Source: Spraguea lophii (Eukaryota; Microsporidia; Spragueidae). Taken from it: DNA of 54,858 nt. Where the stretch lies: assembly GCA_001887945.1 (NCBI GenBank), contig LDOQ01000282.1:1-54858 (forward strand). Direction: 5' to 3'. Of this stretch, positions 20,546 through 30,980 are shown piece by piece. The notes beneath the pieces were generated by a model. That model was not told the DNA's origin. It ran no database searches and saw only the letters and a list, made by a program, of their open reading frames with translations. Numbering within the stretch: the first letter of the stretch is position 1; each line of letters opens with the position of its first letter. Both the position numbers and the translations under genes were made by a program.

Positions 20546-21073
20546 AAAGAGAATGATGTTTTATCATTATTTAAAAATATAGAAAAATTAAGGAGAAGTA
20601 AAGGAGAAGTGATATAACCATTAGTATTTAAATATAATAAAATGATATTATTATTATTTTATTGTTATACTTTTTTTATTATTATAAAATATATATTAAA
20701 ATTGCTTTGTTATTATATTTTTTTTATTTTCAACAAAAAAATGAGAAAAATTTTCACTCGTACATTAAAATATATTTTATAATTTAATATATGAATGAAA
20801 GGTTTTCAAAGATTTTATTAAATTATAATTCAAAATGTAAATAAAAAGATTCTAAAATATTATAAACCGGTATATATTTTATTTGTTGTGAAATAATTCA
20901 ATTATCAAGAAATATGAAATATTTTTTAAATGAATGTTTGTATTGTTTTTATTCAATTATCAAAAAATATATGAAATATTTTATAAATTTTATTTAGTTA
21001 TTCGTATAGCTTCTTCTTTATAAAATATTTCTAAGAAAAATATTTTATAAATAAATTTCATATTTTTTACACC
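20546..21073. other. Intergenic, divergent promoters
   Basis: AT-rich space between the R-SNARE and GDI/REP genes. One imperfect direct repeat (TTCAATTATCAAGAAATATG, then TTCAATTATCAAAAAATATATG) lies around 20897-20980. No gene seen. Confidence 0.5.
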
Positions 21074-21970
21074 ATGATATTTGATATATTATTTGAAGGT
21101 ACTACAATCAATGAATGTTTAGAAGCTAGAACATATTTACCACGTGAAGTTATAATTATAGATAAATGCGGAACATATGGATCTACTCACAATATTAAAA
21201 AACTTAAAAACTGTCACCATATCAAGAATCTTAAAATAAAAAAATTGGAAGTAGATAATTTTTTAGTAGAAACAGTTACACCACTTCTAAGACCGGATGC
21301 TAAAATATTATCGGAAATAAAAATACCGATATCATATATTTATTTAGATGAAATAATTGTAATAAATGATATAAAATATAAAATACCTTATAGTAAATAT
21401 GATATTGCTACATCCAATTATTTGTCGTTGGAAGAAAAATTTTCTTTGAACAAAGCCATTACACAAAATTCACATCAGTGTAATGAAATAATAGATATAG
21501 TAGGATTGGAAAATATACAGAAATATTTTAATACAAAACCATATGTATATCCTAGATATGGTATGAAAGAAATATCAGAACAGTTATCACGATTAAATGC
21601 ATTTACTAATATATCTTATTGTTTATCGGATATACAAATAGAAGAGGATGATAATAAAAAATATTTTACATATAATAATGAAAAAGTATATTTTAAAAAA
21701 TATGTAGAAAGAAAAGAAAAAGAAAAATATTATTTTAAAGTATTGGTTTCTAAAAAACAATTACTACCTAGAAATTCTATTGTAAAATATTTACGAAAAG
21801 ATGTTACTGCATTATCGGTGGATGAAGTATCTAAGGCAGTACCCGTAGGATATAAAATATTTACATTTTGGTCAAATAAAAAGTTTATGATACAAGATAT
21901 AGAAAATATATCACAAAATGATATTTATTCAGAAATAGAATATGAAGGATATAATGAGATTTATAAATAA
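21074..21970 (+). CDS. Rab GDI/REP family protein
   Basis: A 298-residue protein of the Rab GDP-dissociation inhibitor/Rab escort family. The start MIFDILFEGTTINECLEA is a worn version of the FAD-like YDVIVLGTGLTECILSG motif, followed by IIIDKCGTYG (DRNDYYGG). Residues 157-180, YVYPRYGMKEISEQLSRL, match the conserved LYPLYGLGELPQGFARL segment of domain I. These proteins bind prenylated Rab GTPases and move them between membranes, or present them to geranylgeranyl transferase. It is about two thirds of the normal length. It is preceded by CACC, not a full CCC. Confidence 0.85.
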   Translation: MIFDILFEGTTINECLEARTYLPREVIIIDKCGTYGSTHNIKKLKNCHHIKNLKIKKLEVDNFLVETVTPLLRPDAKILSEIKIPISYIYLDEIIVINDIKYKIPYSKYDIATSNYLSLEEKFSLNKAITQNSHQCNEIIDIVGLENIQKYFNTKPYVYPRYGMKEISEQLSRLNAFTNISYCLSDIQIEEDDNKKYFTYNNEKVYFKKYVERKEKEKYYFKVLVSKKQLLPRNSIVKYLRKDVTALSVDEVSKAVPVGYKIFTFWSNKKFMIQDIENISQNDIYSEIEYEGYNEIYK

Positions 21971-22039
21971 ATGGTATTACCAATAAAATATTAAAATGAA
22001 ATATTTTTTTTTATTTTATTTTCAAATAATATTTTAAGT

Positions 22040-22160
22040 ATTATCAGAGTGCTTTAGCCAGGTGTAGTTCTCCATAGTTTGGGATTGGTGGTTCTTTGTA
22101 ATATTGGTAACTTATATTAACTAATTTTGTTATATACATACATTAATCTTTTTTTGGTTT
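22040..22160 (-). mobile_element. 5'-truncated SINE remnant, 3' part
   Basis: Read on the plus strand, TTATCAGAGTGCTTTAGCCAGG, TCTCCATAGTTTGGGA, GGTTCTTTGTAATA, TATTAACTAATTTTG and TACATTAATCTT follow the order and spacing of the reverse complement of the intact SINE's last 120 bases. It is old and lacks the head. Confidence 0.6.
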
Positions 22161-22560
22161 AGAATTTTGGAAATAACGATGAATATAAAATTTTATTCTA
22201 TCATATAAGTATTTCATATTGATCTATTCAACGATTTAAAAAGATATTAATTTAATTAAAGCTTATAAAAAATTATAATTATATTTTTTAATCTTATTTA
22301 GAATATCAGATATAAAAATTTTATATTCATCATTGTTTAATTATTATTATAATATGAATGTTAATTTTATAATTAATAGTTTAAATCTTTTAAATATCAA
22401 AAGATAGCATGTAATTAGGAAAATAAAAATATATTTATTATATTTTAATAATTTAAATTTTTTTTTCAAGTAAATATATTTTTGTGAAAATAGGAATATT
22501 ATAATATTCCAATTATGTATTATTTAACAAATATATAAATACAGTAAAGAGGCTATATCT
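22161..22560. other. Intergenic, nothing recognised
   Basis: AT-rich DNA upstream of the hypothetical gene at 22566. No CCC signal precedes that gene. Confidence 0.4.
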
Positions 22561-22565
22561 TATTG

Positions 22566-23954
22566 ATGTTATCTTTTATACTACTCATATATTTATTTAT
22601 TATTAAGATTTACTATTATAGTATAGAAGGTATAAATCATTATAAAAGTATGAAATACACATATTATCAAAGATTAGTTAATAAGATGAAATCAATGTAT
22701 CAAATTTATGTTGGTTTATTAAATACATTAATAAAAGAAGATGTAGATATTATGTTTAATAGATTGTTGAAAATAATAATTAATTATTTGATTTTGAGTA
22801 ATATTATGTTAAAATTATGTGTTGTTAATTGTGCTGATTTAGAATTGCATGCTGTATCTAGTATTTATAATAACAATATAATTTTTATTAGTAAAATGTC
22901 CGTAAAAGATACCGGTGAAATAAATTTGATTTTAGATGGTGTTCCGATTATTATGAATATATTAGATCCTTTGGATTTAGATATGTCTGAAGATGAAAAG
23001 GATACGGTTTTATCAGAATATAAAATTCCGAGCTTTAAAAAATTCCGTTTACCATTTTACCCATTCAATCCGGATAAAATTTCGGCAGAAATTAATAATA
23101 ATACTCCACCATTGGAGATAATTAATTGTATAAGTTATAATTTCAAGCACTATAGAAAACGTATTAAACACAACCTTTCTTCAATGTTTTATGGAATTCA
23201 AAGTGAAGCGGGTTTAAATATTGCTCCAGATAATCCCAAAAATATTAGACTTGCAGATTTCTATAAACTTTTTTTTCATTGTCGTGATAAAAAAAAGAAA
23301 CTTTCTGTTTATTGGATATTGAAAAAATATAGTGTGCAATTTATATTCTTTTTAAAAAAAATAAATGAAATAGAAATTATAATAAACACGTTAAAATTAG
23401 AAAAAGAAGTTACTCTTAATTATTTGCAAAATAAAATATCCGTAAAACATCGAAGCCATTATGAATCTGTGATAATAGAATCCTTTTTTTATAAACTATG
23501 TGAAATGTATATTTCTATAACACATGAAATATATGAAACAGAATTTGGAAATATTTTAGATAGAGCAAGTTTTGATGTTTTAGAAGCTTATAAAACAACC
23601 TTATTGATACGGATACAATCGCTTTTACTCAAAAGCGAATTTAAGGAAAATAATTTATATTGTTCTGAAGGATATTTAGAATTAACAAAACATTTGAACG
23701 TCAGAACTTTAAAGGATTTTTTCATTATGAGCCAATGTCCGGTATCGTATCTGAAAAGTGTTATAACGTTATTTAATAGAGAGCATTGGATGTCAGATGA
23801 TATTGTAAGATTGTTAATTGAAAAGTGCGAGCATATTAAAACACTTTTACGATTAGAAAATCGGGATGAAACATTATTGTATGATATGAATTATTTAAAT
23901 CGAATTTTTAGTACAAAAATTTCATTAGAAACACTTTATGATTGTTGGATGTAA
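22566..23954 (+). CDS. Hypothetical secreted or membrane-anchored protein
   Basis: A 462-residue protein with an N-terminal hydrophobic stretch (LSFILLIYLFIIKIYYY) that would serve as signal peptide or anchor, and a second hydrophobic stretch near residues 65-85. The rest is helix-rich, with scattered Cys and conserved-looking blocks such as IPSFKKFRLPFYPFNPDKISAE and the C-terminal RIFSTKISLETLYDCWM. I recognise no family. Its general build (signal, long helical body, no CCC signal) resembles the secreted family at 45-54 kb, but I see no direct alignment. The first ATG is at 22566; a start at a later Met is possible. Confidence 0.75.
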   Translation: MLSFILLIYLFIIKIYYYSIEGINHYKSMKYTYYQRLVNKMKSMYQIYVGLLNTLIKEDVDIMFNRLLKIIINYLILSNIMLKLCVVNCADLELHAVSSIYNNNIIFISKMSVKDTGEINLILDGVPIIMNILDPLDLDMSEDEKDTVLSEYKIPSFKKFRLPFYPFNPDKISAEINNNTPPLEIINCISYNFKHYRKRIKHNLSSMFYGIQSEAGLNIAPDNPKNIRLADFYKLFFHCRDKKKKLSVYWILKKYSVQFIFFLKKINEIEIIINTLKLEKEVTLNYLQNKISVKHRSHYESVIIESFFYKLCEMYISITHEIYETEFGNILDRASFDVLEAYKTTLLIRIQSLLLKSEFKENNLYCSEGYLELTKHLNVRTLKDFFIMSQCPVSYLKSVITLFNREHWMSDDIVRLLIEKCEHIKTLLRLENRDETLLYDMNYLNRIFSTKISLETLYDCWM

Positions 23955-24641
23955 TGACATCCAATACAAATTAGTTGCAAAAGTTAAATACTTATGTAAC
24001 AGAAATGACATGTAAAACATGATGACAAAGCATGTATAAATATTGTCAGTTAAATAAATTTTATGTCTTTATTTAACTGTTTCTAAAAAGGGTCGCCCAG
24101 CTACCCGAAATCCCAAGAATGATGATTAAATTTAAGGTTATTACAAACATTAACGCAAAGTAAATAATTATAAAATGATCATTATATCAGTAATCTTCTT
24201 AAAGTTATTTTAAATAAAAATATTTTATTTATTGTACAAAATACAATTGCTATAATCAATTTTAATTATTCCATAATATTTTCCTTTTTAAAATAAAATT
24301 TTTATTTATAAAAATATAATGACTAATTACAATTTATGAAGATCTGCAACCATTGGTTTTTGGATTTATTTTGTTTGTATCTACTGAATATATTACAATA
24401 AATACATTACCCCGTCTTATTTATTCTTCAAAATGTAAAGATCTTATGATACTACATATTATACTTTTATTAGATTCATAATACAATCTTAGACGAGTCA
24501 ATATTCGATACAAGATTATTTAACAAAATTATTCTAAATATTTTTTTAATAAGACTCTGACGAAAAAAATATCAAATTTCTTGTTATTATAGAAAATTAG
24601 TTAATAGAAAAAAATAATTTAAAAAATTAAATCTAAATTAT
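23955..24641. other. Intergenic with a small GC-rich island
   Basis: Around 24090-24116 the sequence GGGTCGCCCAGCTACCCG stands out from the AT background. It resembles no SINE segment convincingly beyond GCCCAG. The rest is AT-rich with no gene seen. Confidence 0.4.
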
Positions 24642-25388
24642 TTATTTTCTTCTTCTTCCAGAATATTTGGAATCTTTTGGAACTTCTTTTCCTCTCCTTC
24701 TATAAATTTCTTTCTTCAACATAATATACTCTCTCTTAGTCTGAACTTTCTTAACTTTAGTTTTATTTGTTTTCTTTATTGTTTCCAATACAATATAATA
24801 TTTTTTATGATTACCTTTTCCATCTTCAACTATTCCTCCAGAAAATCCTTCTGATGCAGATATTTTTTTTGCTAATTCCAACTGTTTTTGATCTTTAGGA
24901 TAAAATTGTATTACTGCCTTTCCTCCACGTTTTAACAATCTGAATATTGTTTGAAAAAATATTTTTATTCTTCTGATAGGATCCTCAGTTTTTTTATTAC
25001 TGAAAAAAAGCCATTGAAAAGCACTTACACTTATTACATAAGAAAATGTACCAGGCTTAAAATTTAATCCTTCACCCATATCCAATAATATTGTATCTAT
25101 ACATTTATTATTACATTCATTTCTATCTTTATTTATTTCTAACATCTCTTTACTAATATCCACTCCTATCCAAGATAAATTTTTTTTAGATAAAACATCT
25201 CCTGATATTCCACTACCACATCCTATATCTAAAATCAATCCTTTATTATCATTACATTCTAATAATTCTATACACTTTTCCGTTAATCTTCTTTGTTCAT
25301 AATTTATTCTACTATTATTATCATAATTTTGAGAACGTACTTCATTGTAATAAAGTTCGGGTGGTCCTTCGTGTTCTGGTATTGCCAT
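24642..25388 (-). CDS. BUD23: Bud23, 18S rRNA (guanine-N7) methyltransferase
   Basis: A 248-residue protein that matches Bud23/WBSCR22 end to end. The N terminus PEHEGPPELYYNEVRSQNY with NNSR corresponds to the family opening PEHxxPPExFYNxxEAxKY/NSR. Residues 51-64, LILDIGCGSGISGD, are the SAM-binding motif I. The C terminus YIMLKKEIYRRRGKEVPKDSK followed by YSGRRRK is the conserved rRNA-binding tail. Bud23 with Trm112 methylates one guanine of 18S rRNA during small-subunit maturation. CCC lies immediately before the ATG. Confidence 0.95.
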   Translation of the reverse strand: MAIPEHEGPPELYYNEVRSQNYDNNSRINYEQRRLTEKCIELLECNDNKGLILDIGCGSGISGDVLSKKNLSWIGVDISKEMLEINKDRNECNNKCIDTILLDMGEGLNFKPGTFSYVISVSAFQWLFFSNKKTEDPIRRIKIFFQTIFRLLKRGGKAVIQFYPKDQKQLELAKKISASEGFSGGIVEDGKGNHKKYYIVLETIKKTNKTKVKKVQTKREYIMLKKEIYRRRGKEVPKDSKYSGRRRK

Positions 25389-25605
25389 GGGATAAAAATT
25401 TTTATGAAATAATAAATTTATAAAATATTTTATTTTATATTTTCTGTTGTTGGAAGATGATAATAATTTTGGATAATAGATTTTTCTCGAATATAATAAA
25501 ATTAACAGAACTTATATCTAAAAAATTAACTATAATTTTATTTTTATTATTTTTTATTAAAAAAGATTAAGAATAAAAAAAATATTTTTGACCATAATTA
25601 AGATT

Positions 25606-26226
25606 TTATTCTTCTTTTACTTTTTCCTTTGGTGATCCCCATACTTTCATTGCAGATTCATAATTATCTTTAAATTGACCATTGCACTTTGCAATAACAT
25701 TCTCAAATTTACTTTTAATATCTGAGCTTACATCACATAAACACAAACAAGTGGTTGGTTTCTTCTTTATGATTTTTCCTAAATCTTCTTTGGTTTTAAC
25801 AAGAGCATATGGAATACCCATCTTAACACAGAGTGTAGGTAAATATAGTACTACTTCAATAGGATCTACATCACATGCAATAAGAACGAATTTAGCTTTT
25901 TTTTCTTCTATAAGTTTTGTTACGTGTTTTATACCCTGTTTAACAATAATAGGTTTAGGTCCTTTTCTCTCATTTTGTAATCTTTGTTTTCTCTCTTTTC
26001 TTGTTTCTGGTCTAAATTTTGATAAAATATCACTTACTTCCTTTAAATCCTCCTCGCTTAAATAATTAGTGAATTGATTAAGTGCAGGTGGAAGTTTAAT
26101 AGCATTAACCAATGCTTCTTTACGTGTAGCAATAACTTCTTTACGTGTATCCATCTGGGCCTTGTTAGTAAGCTTACGTGGATTCATGCTAAGTAATTGT
26201 TTCTTAGTGAGCTGTATATCAGACAT
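25606..26226 (-). CDS. RPL8: Ribosomal protein eL8 (L7Ae family)
   Basis: A 206-residue large-subunit protein. The L7Ae domain lies at about residues 95-190, with VKQGIKHVTKLIEEKKAKFV, LIACDVDPIEVVLYLP and LCVKMGIPYALVKTKEDLG as typical segments. The N terminus is basic. It is shorter than yeast Rpl8 (256), mainly at the N terminus, as expected in microsporidia. TACCCTAAAT precedes the ATG. Start-proximal introns are common in microsporidian ribosomal protein genes; none is seen here. Confidence 0.93.
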   Translation of the reverse strand: MSDIQLTKKQLLSMNPRKLTNKAQMDTRKEVIATRKEALVNAIKLPPALNQFTNYLSEEDLKEVSDILSKFRPETRKERKQRLQNERKGPKPIIVKQGIKHVTKLIEEKKAKFVLIACDVDPIEVVLYLPTLCVKMGIPYALVKTKEDLGKIIKKKPTTCLCLCDVSSDIKSKFENVIAKCNGQFKDNYESAMKVWGSPKEKVKEE

Positions 26227-26624
26227 ATTTAGGGTAGAAAAAATATTTTTTAAAAAAATTATAAAAAAATATTAATAAGAGTTTTTATGTTTTTTACTGA
26301 AATAAAAAGTTATGATGGTGATATAAATGTATTCAATTTAAATTCAAATTAAATAAATGAAAATAAATTAAATAAATATTATTAGATAATAATATTGTTA
26401 TTTTAAAATTATTTATAGAGGATAAAACTTTTAAGACTAATATGAAACACGTATACATTATTACATTTAATGAGAAATGATATTACAATCTTTTTATTTA
26501 AAGAATAATATTTAATAATTAAAATAAAATAAAATAAAATAATATATATGGAGAACATAGAAGATAATAATTAATAAAATAAATATTAAAATAAATATTA
26601 TAATTTTTTTAAATTTTAATATTC
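26227..26624. other. Intergenic, nothing recognised
   Basis: AT-rich DNA between two same-strand genes, including the eL8 promoter with GGGTAG (CTACCC on the minus strand) next to the start. Confidence 0.4.
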
Positions 26625-27827
26625 TTATATTGTTTCATAATTGTATTTATTCAATATACTTTTTAAATTTTCATTTCTAAAATATTTATGGCTTAACACA
26701 TCGTTATACGTTTGCTTATTACCACCCAATCTTTTATCTTGATCCGGTTCCAATAAATTTATTATTAAATCTTTTAAATCCTCATTAATATTTTTATTTG
26801 TGAATTCTCTAAATTCTCTGTTTTCTATAGTCTTTTTTAATTTTCTGATTTGTTCTGCTGGTTTATCTTCGGAGGTAATTGTATATGGAAATTTATTTTC
26901 TACCAAAAAATAGATTAATACTCCAACTGCCCACCAATCTGTTTGATAATACATACGCGTTTGGAAATATAAATATTCTGGTGGAATGTATCTTATTGTG
27001 CCTCCTAAACTATACATTTTTTGATATCCAGAATCATCTTTGGTGGAAATGCCGAAATCTATGATTTTGAGGTTATTGTTGGAATCTATACATATATTTT
27101 CCGGTTTTATATCTTTGTGTATTATTTTATGTTTGTGATATATTGCTATTGCAAGACATAATGAATTTATATATTTTCTTATCTTTTTTTCGTTGTATAA
27201 ATTTCCTGCGAAGGAAATATTTTGAAGATCTCCTTTTTCTAATAATTCATATATTACAACTATCCTGGTTTTATAAGCATATGCGTGATATGATTTTACT
27301 GTGTGTGGTAAATCGTTTAACTGGAAGAATTTAGAAAAATATAATTCTTCATTATAGAATCCTTCGTTTGCAAAAAATTCTGTTTTATTTAATTTTGTTT
27401 CTTTCATTGCATATATAGAATCACAACATGTTGTTTTTATTTTACAAACATATCCAAATGAACCATAACCTATTAATACCTTTTCTTTGATATTTTCATC
27501 AAAATAATCTAATCTACTTGGAAAGCAACACGTATTATTGTGGCCGTATCCAAATGATATATCTATATCCTTTTTATTTAGAGTATATTCGAAACAATTA
27601 TTTTTCAAAAGAATAATATCTTTTGAAGAACGATCGTATTGTAATAATTGCTTTAATGTCTTATATTCGTATGTTTTTAACATAATATTTTGGGAATTTT
27701 TGCCTAAATGCTTTTTATTACCATATATTTTTTTATTATCTGTAGATGTTAAAACAATAATAAATACAACTGTGGCAACAATAGCCATTGTTATGAAATA
27801 AATTACCAATAACCTTTTTACGTTCAT
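26625..27827 (-). CDS. Membrane-anchored Ser/Thr protein kinase (AGC-like)
   Basis: A 400-residue protein with an N-terminal transmembrane segment (residues 6-27), a spacer of about 90 residues, and a complete kinase domain (about 115-385). Gly loop IGYGSFGYV is at 119-127, the ATP Lys at 142 (AMKE), catalytic HKDIKPEN at 237-244, DFG at 257-259, PPEY at 282-285 and TDWWAVG at 296-302. LLEPDQDKRLGG and HKYF near the end are AGC-kinase-like. All catalytic residues are present. The single N-terminal hydrophobic segment could be an uncleaved anchor or a signal peptide, putting the kinase either on a membrane facing the cytosol or in the lumen/outside. No CCC signal precedes the ATG. Confidence 0.88.
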   Translation of the reverse strand: MNVKRLLVIYFITMAIVATVVFIIVLTSTDNKKIYGNKKHLGKNSQNIMLKTYEYKTLKQLLQYDRSSKDIILLKNNCFEYTLNKKDIDISFGYGHNNTCCFPSRLDYFDENIKEKVLIGYGSFGYVCKIKTTCCDSIYAMKETKLNKTEFFANEGFYNEELYFSKFFQLNDLPHTVKSYHAYAYKTRIVVIYELLEKGDLQNISFAGNLYNEKKIRKYINSLCLAIAIYHKHKIIHKDIKPENICIDSNNNLKIIDFGISTKDDSGYQKMYSLGGTIRYIPPEYLYFQTRMYYQTDWWAVGVLIYFLVENKFPYTITSEDKPAEQIRKLKKTIENREFREFTNKNINEDLKDLIINLLEPDQDKRLGGNKQTYNDVLSHKYFRNENLKSILNKYNYETI

Positions 27828-28289
27828 GTTGTAATTTTTGTATTTTTTTTATTTATAAAAGAAAAATGACAGCTATCGAAAATTATGACATTGGAAAAGG
27901 AAGAAAAATGTGGAAAATGTTTTTTAAAATATATAAATGTATTTTTTATTACGTTATTTATATTTAAATTGGTATCAATTAAAAAGAATAAGTAATTTAA
28001 TGTAATATCAAATTATTTTTTTATAAACGTAAACAGAAATAATTGAAAATGAACAATAATTGTATGTGAATATTATAATAATAAAAAATTATCTACATTA
28101 TATGTATAAATAATGATATTTCAAATACTTTATTAATAAATTTTAATATAAGGTCTTTTATATGATAATTTTATTTGATTATCGTTTTCTAATATTTTTT
28201 GAAGATATTATTTGTTGTTAATTTCATATTCCTTTTTTTCATTTAAAAGAAAGCTGTCAATCTATTGCTGTTTAAATTATAGTTTAGTA
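27828..28289. other. Intergenic, nothing recognised
   Basis: AT-rich; contains the upstream region of the kinase gene. Confidence 0.4.
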
Positions 28290-28415
28290 AAACCATTATA
28301 ACTAACATTCTAAACTTTGGATTGGTGATACCATAACGATCTTAAAAAAAAATTAAAATATTTAAACTTTAAATTGATGACATTATAATGACTTCAAATA
28401 AAATAAATTTTATTT
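28290..28415 (-). mobile_element. Possible SINE head remnants
   Basis: CATTCTAAACTTTGGATTGG with TGATACCATAACGATCT (28304-28344) resembles the reverse complement of the SINE A-box to B-box interval. AAACTTTAAATTGATGACAT with TATAATGACT (about 28368-28397) looks like a second, more decayed head. These are weak matches. Confidence 0.35.
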
Positions 28416-28569
28416 TTAATATATTTTAGAACATATAAGAATTTTAACACAACTTTCTTTCTATCCTATATATTATAGGTATATTTAAATCTAAATTTAG
28501 ATAACAACACATTTAAATTATTTATATCAAATCGTTTAAAGACATATTTTCTTTTTAGTTTTTTAACTA

Positions 28570-29014
28570 CCCTAAAATATCTTCAATTAAATTAATATAA
28601 ATTCTTGGTCTTATACTAAAAAGAATTTCAAAAAAAAATAATAGAAAAAGATAGAAGAGGGAAGTTGTTAAATGGATTAGAGTTTGATAATGTAACATTA
28701 ATTATATCTCGTATAATGTCACTATTAGTATAGTAAAGCAGTGGTTGGCCAGTGTAATTACAATCCATTTATTGTTTCTGATTCAGCAAATATTATACCA
28801 CAAAAATCAGGAATCCCTAAAAAGTTGGGGGGAAGCGGAAATGTGTACCTTACGCAAATTCCTATCATCCTGAAGCACAAGACAAATGTAATGCATATCA
28901 ATAACAAATCTAATTGGTACGATTTTAAATATGCTTAAGAAACAAAAGTTATAAATCATACTATTCCACAACCCACCAGAAACTTCTATATATAAAAGTT
29001 TCATTTAAAAAAAT
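28570..29014 (+). mobile_element. Old near full-length SINE copy
   Basis: Plus-strand copy aligned in blocks with 46778..47268. Landmarks in order are AATTTCAAAAAAAAATAATAG (28624), GTAAAGCAGTGGTTGGCCAG, AATTACAATCCATTTATTG, TGATTCAGCAAATATTATACC, GGAATCCCTAAAAAGTTGGG, CCTTACGCAAATTCCTATCA, TAATGCATATC and the tail ATATAAAAGTTTCATT at 28990. The head is drifted. The short open frames on both strands here are chance readings of the element. Confidence 0.8.
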
Positions 29015-29890
29015 CAACACATACTTAATAAAAGCAAATTAAAGATATTTAAAATATTATATAAAAATAGGAAAGTTTGAAGAATAAGTTTTAGAAATAA
29101 CATTACAATAATTTTTTTTAATAAAATCTCATATTTCGCTTTTGTGAATATTATGTATATTTGAATCTTACTAATTATGTATATTGAAAAATATAAAAAT
29201 TTTTTTATTTAAAAAACTTGTTTTATTTAATTTATTCATTTAAATTGTGGATATTCGTATAACGACTAATCAGATAAATATTTTATGTTATAAATAATAA
29301 ATGGTCAATAAATATTCTTTTTATTTCCTATATATCCGTGAGACACCACATTATAGTTAATATATTTCTTATTAGAGAGTATATCTGTGTATTTCATAAT
29401 ATCAAAATACATTTATATTTTATTCTGCAATGATATAATAAGTAAAATTCTTTAAAAAATGAGAAAACGACCAAATGTTGTTTCTTATATGTTTTAAATT
29501 GCCATATAAATTATTTAAATCGATGATAACACAAAAAATACGAGATTTAATAACAAAAATAAGAATATAGTTAACAATATGTATAAAATAAATAACTATT
29601 TACATAAGTATAACTATTTGGTCTTAATTTATTTTATTAACAGAAATTATTATATTTATTTTATTATATGTAAAAGATAAAACATATTTTCATAATATTA
29701 CATATTTGGTAAATAATGAAATTGCATATTTTACTATAATATATTTTACTGTTATATAAATTATATATTATATCTTTACGATAATTACATCATATATCCT
29801 TATTTATAAAATTTCAATTTAACGTTTAAAATATATATATTCCATTTTTGACGTTTTTGACATTATATATCATATTTAACTTTGAAAGCC
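29015..29890. other. Intergenic, nothing recognised
   Basis: AT-rich DNA upstream of a secreted-protein gene. No CCC signal; GCC directly precedes the ATG at 29891. Confidence 0.4.
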
Positions 29891-30655
29891 ATGTTATATC
29901 TTTTTGTGCAAATATTACTTTGCATTGGAATAAATATTTTAGCTACAAGTGATAAAGAAGAAGTAATGCAATTGTCAGATGAAGAATTTTTTTCGATGAA
30001 AGAAGATCCAGAAGAAATCAGCTCAGAACTTGGAAGTGATTGGGTTATAATTAACAAAGACGATTATAGTGAATTTGTAGAGAATGATGAAAATGATGAT
30101 ATGTTTCTTGAACAAGAAATACTTGATAGTTATTGTTTCGTAAATGAAGAAGATGTTGGTGATTGTTCAGAAATCTATGATTTAACACATTGTATGCCTA
30201 AAAATCATTTAAGTCGAAGATGTGATAATGGATCTTTTTATCAAAGACTACAAAAAAATTCAACGTTAAAAACCTTAGTGAACAATACGTTACAACATTT
30301 TTCATCAAAATTGGAATGCGAATCAAGCATTGTAAAGGATGGTACTTATATAATATTGAAATCTCTTCTCAAAGTAGCTTATTTTGGATTTTACTCAGAG
30401 GCTTATAATATCATAACCACTTCTTGTTTGGAAAATGATGGGATTCTTTTAAAACACACATCAAATCTATTAACAAAATTACTGATTAATCTTACGTCAG
30501 AAGTATATTTTACTTGTTTTCCTCAAAGTAATTTTTTCCCGCAATTTGATAAGCGTGAGATAGAAAACTATATGGTTAATTCAATTAATAAAATACTTAC
30601 AGCATTTATAATACCAAAAAGTGATATGCCATGTGATGCTATTGCATGCGCTTAA
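29891..30655 (+). CDS. Hypothetical secreted acidic protein
   Basis: A 254-residue protein with a clear signal peptide (MLYLFVQILLCIGINILA). The mature N terminus is strongly acidic (residues 20-90, many Glu/Asp, including EFFSMKEDPEEISSELGSDW). A half of about 150 residues with eight cysteines follows (CMPKNH..C, CESS, SCLEND, CFPQ, ending MPCDAIACA), suggesting disulfides in an exported protein. The first ATG of the frame is 29891; upstream codons begin with TTG. No family recognised. It is a candidate exported or spore-surface protein, by inference from the signal and cysteines only. Confidence 0.75.
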   Translation: MLYLFVQILLCIGINILATSDKEEVMQLSDEEFFSMKEDPEEISSELGSDWVIINKDDYSEFVENDENDDMFLEQEILDSYCFVNEEDVGDCSEIYDLTHCMPKNHLSRRCDNGSFYQRLQKNSTLKTLVNNTLQHFSSKLECESSIVKDGTYIILKSLLKVAYFGFYSEAYNIITTSCLENDGILLKHTSNLLTKLLINLTSEVYFTCFPQSNFFPQFDKREIENYMVNSINKILTAFIIPKSDMPCDAIACA

Positions 30656-30980
30656 AATTTTATTAAAATATTCTAATGAAATTTTTATTTTTTTGCAAAT
30701 ATCATCGTTTAAACGTAGATTTTCTTAACATGTAAAAATATTTTTTTTTATTTTTGTATTTTATAAAAAATGTATAAGATAAAATTCTTATTAATTATAA
30801 TATCAATGGATTTAAAGTATTATAAATCTTAATACATTGAAAAAAAATACTTATAAATCAATTATATGTATTAGAAATTTTAATATATTAAACCATATAG
30901 GAATTATTATACGAATATTTATGAATTAAAAAAATATTTAATAAATTTTTTAAAAATATTTTTCAGAGAAATACTTTTTA
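30656..30980. other. Intergenic, convergent 3' ends
   Basis: AT-rich space between converging genes; nothing recognised. Confidence 0.4.

Noticed and set aside
28741..29004. Open frames on both strands
   Set aside because: Both are chance readings of the SINE copy at 28570..29014.
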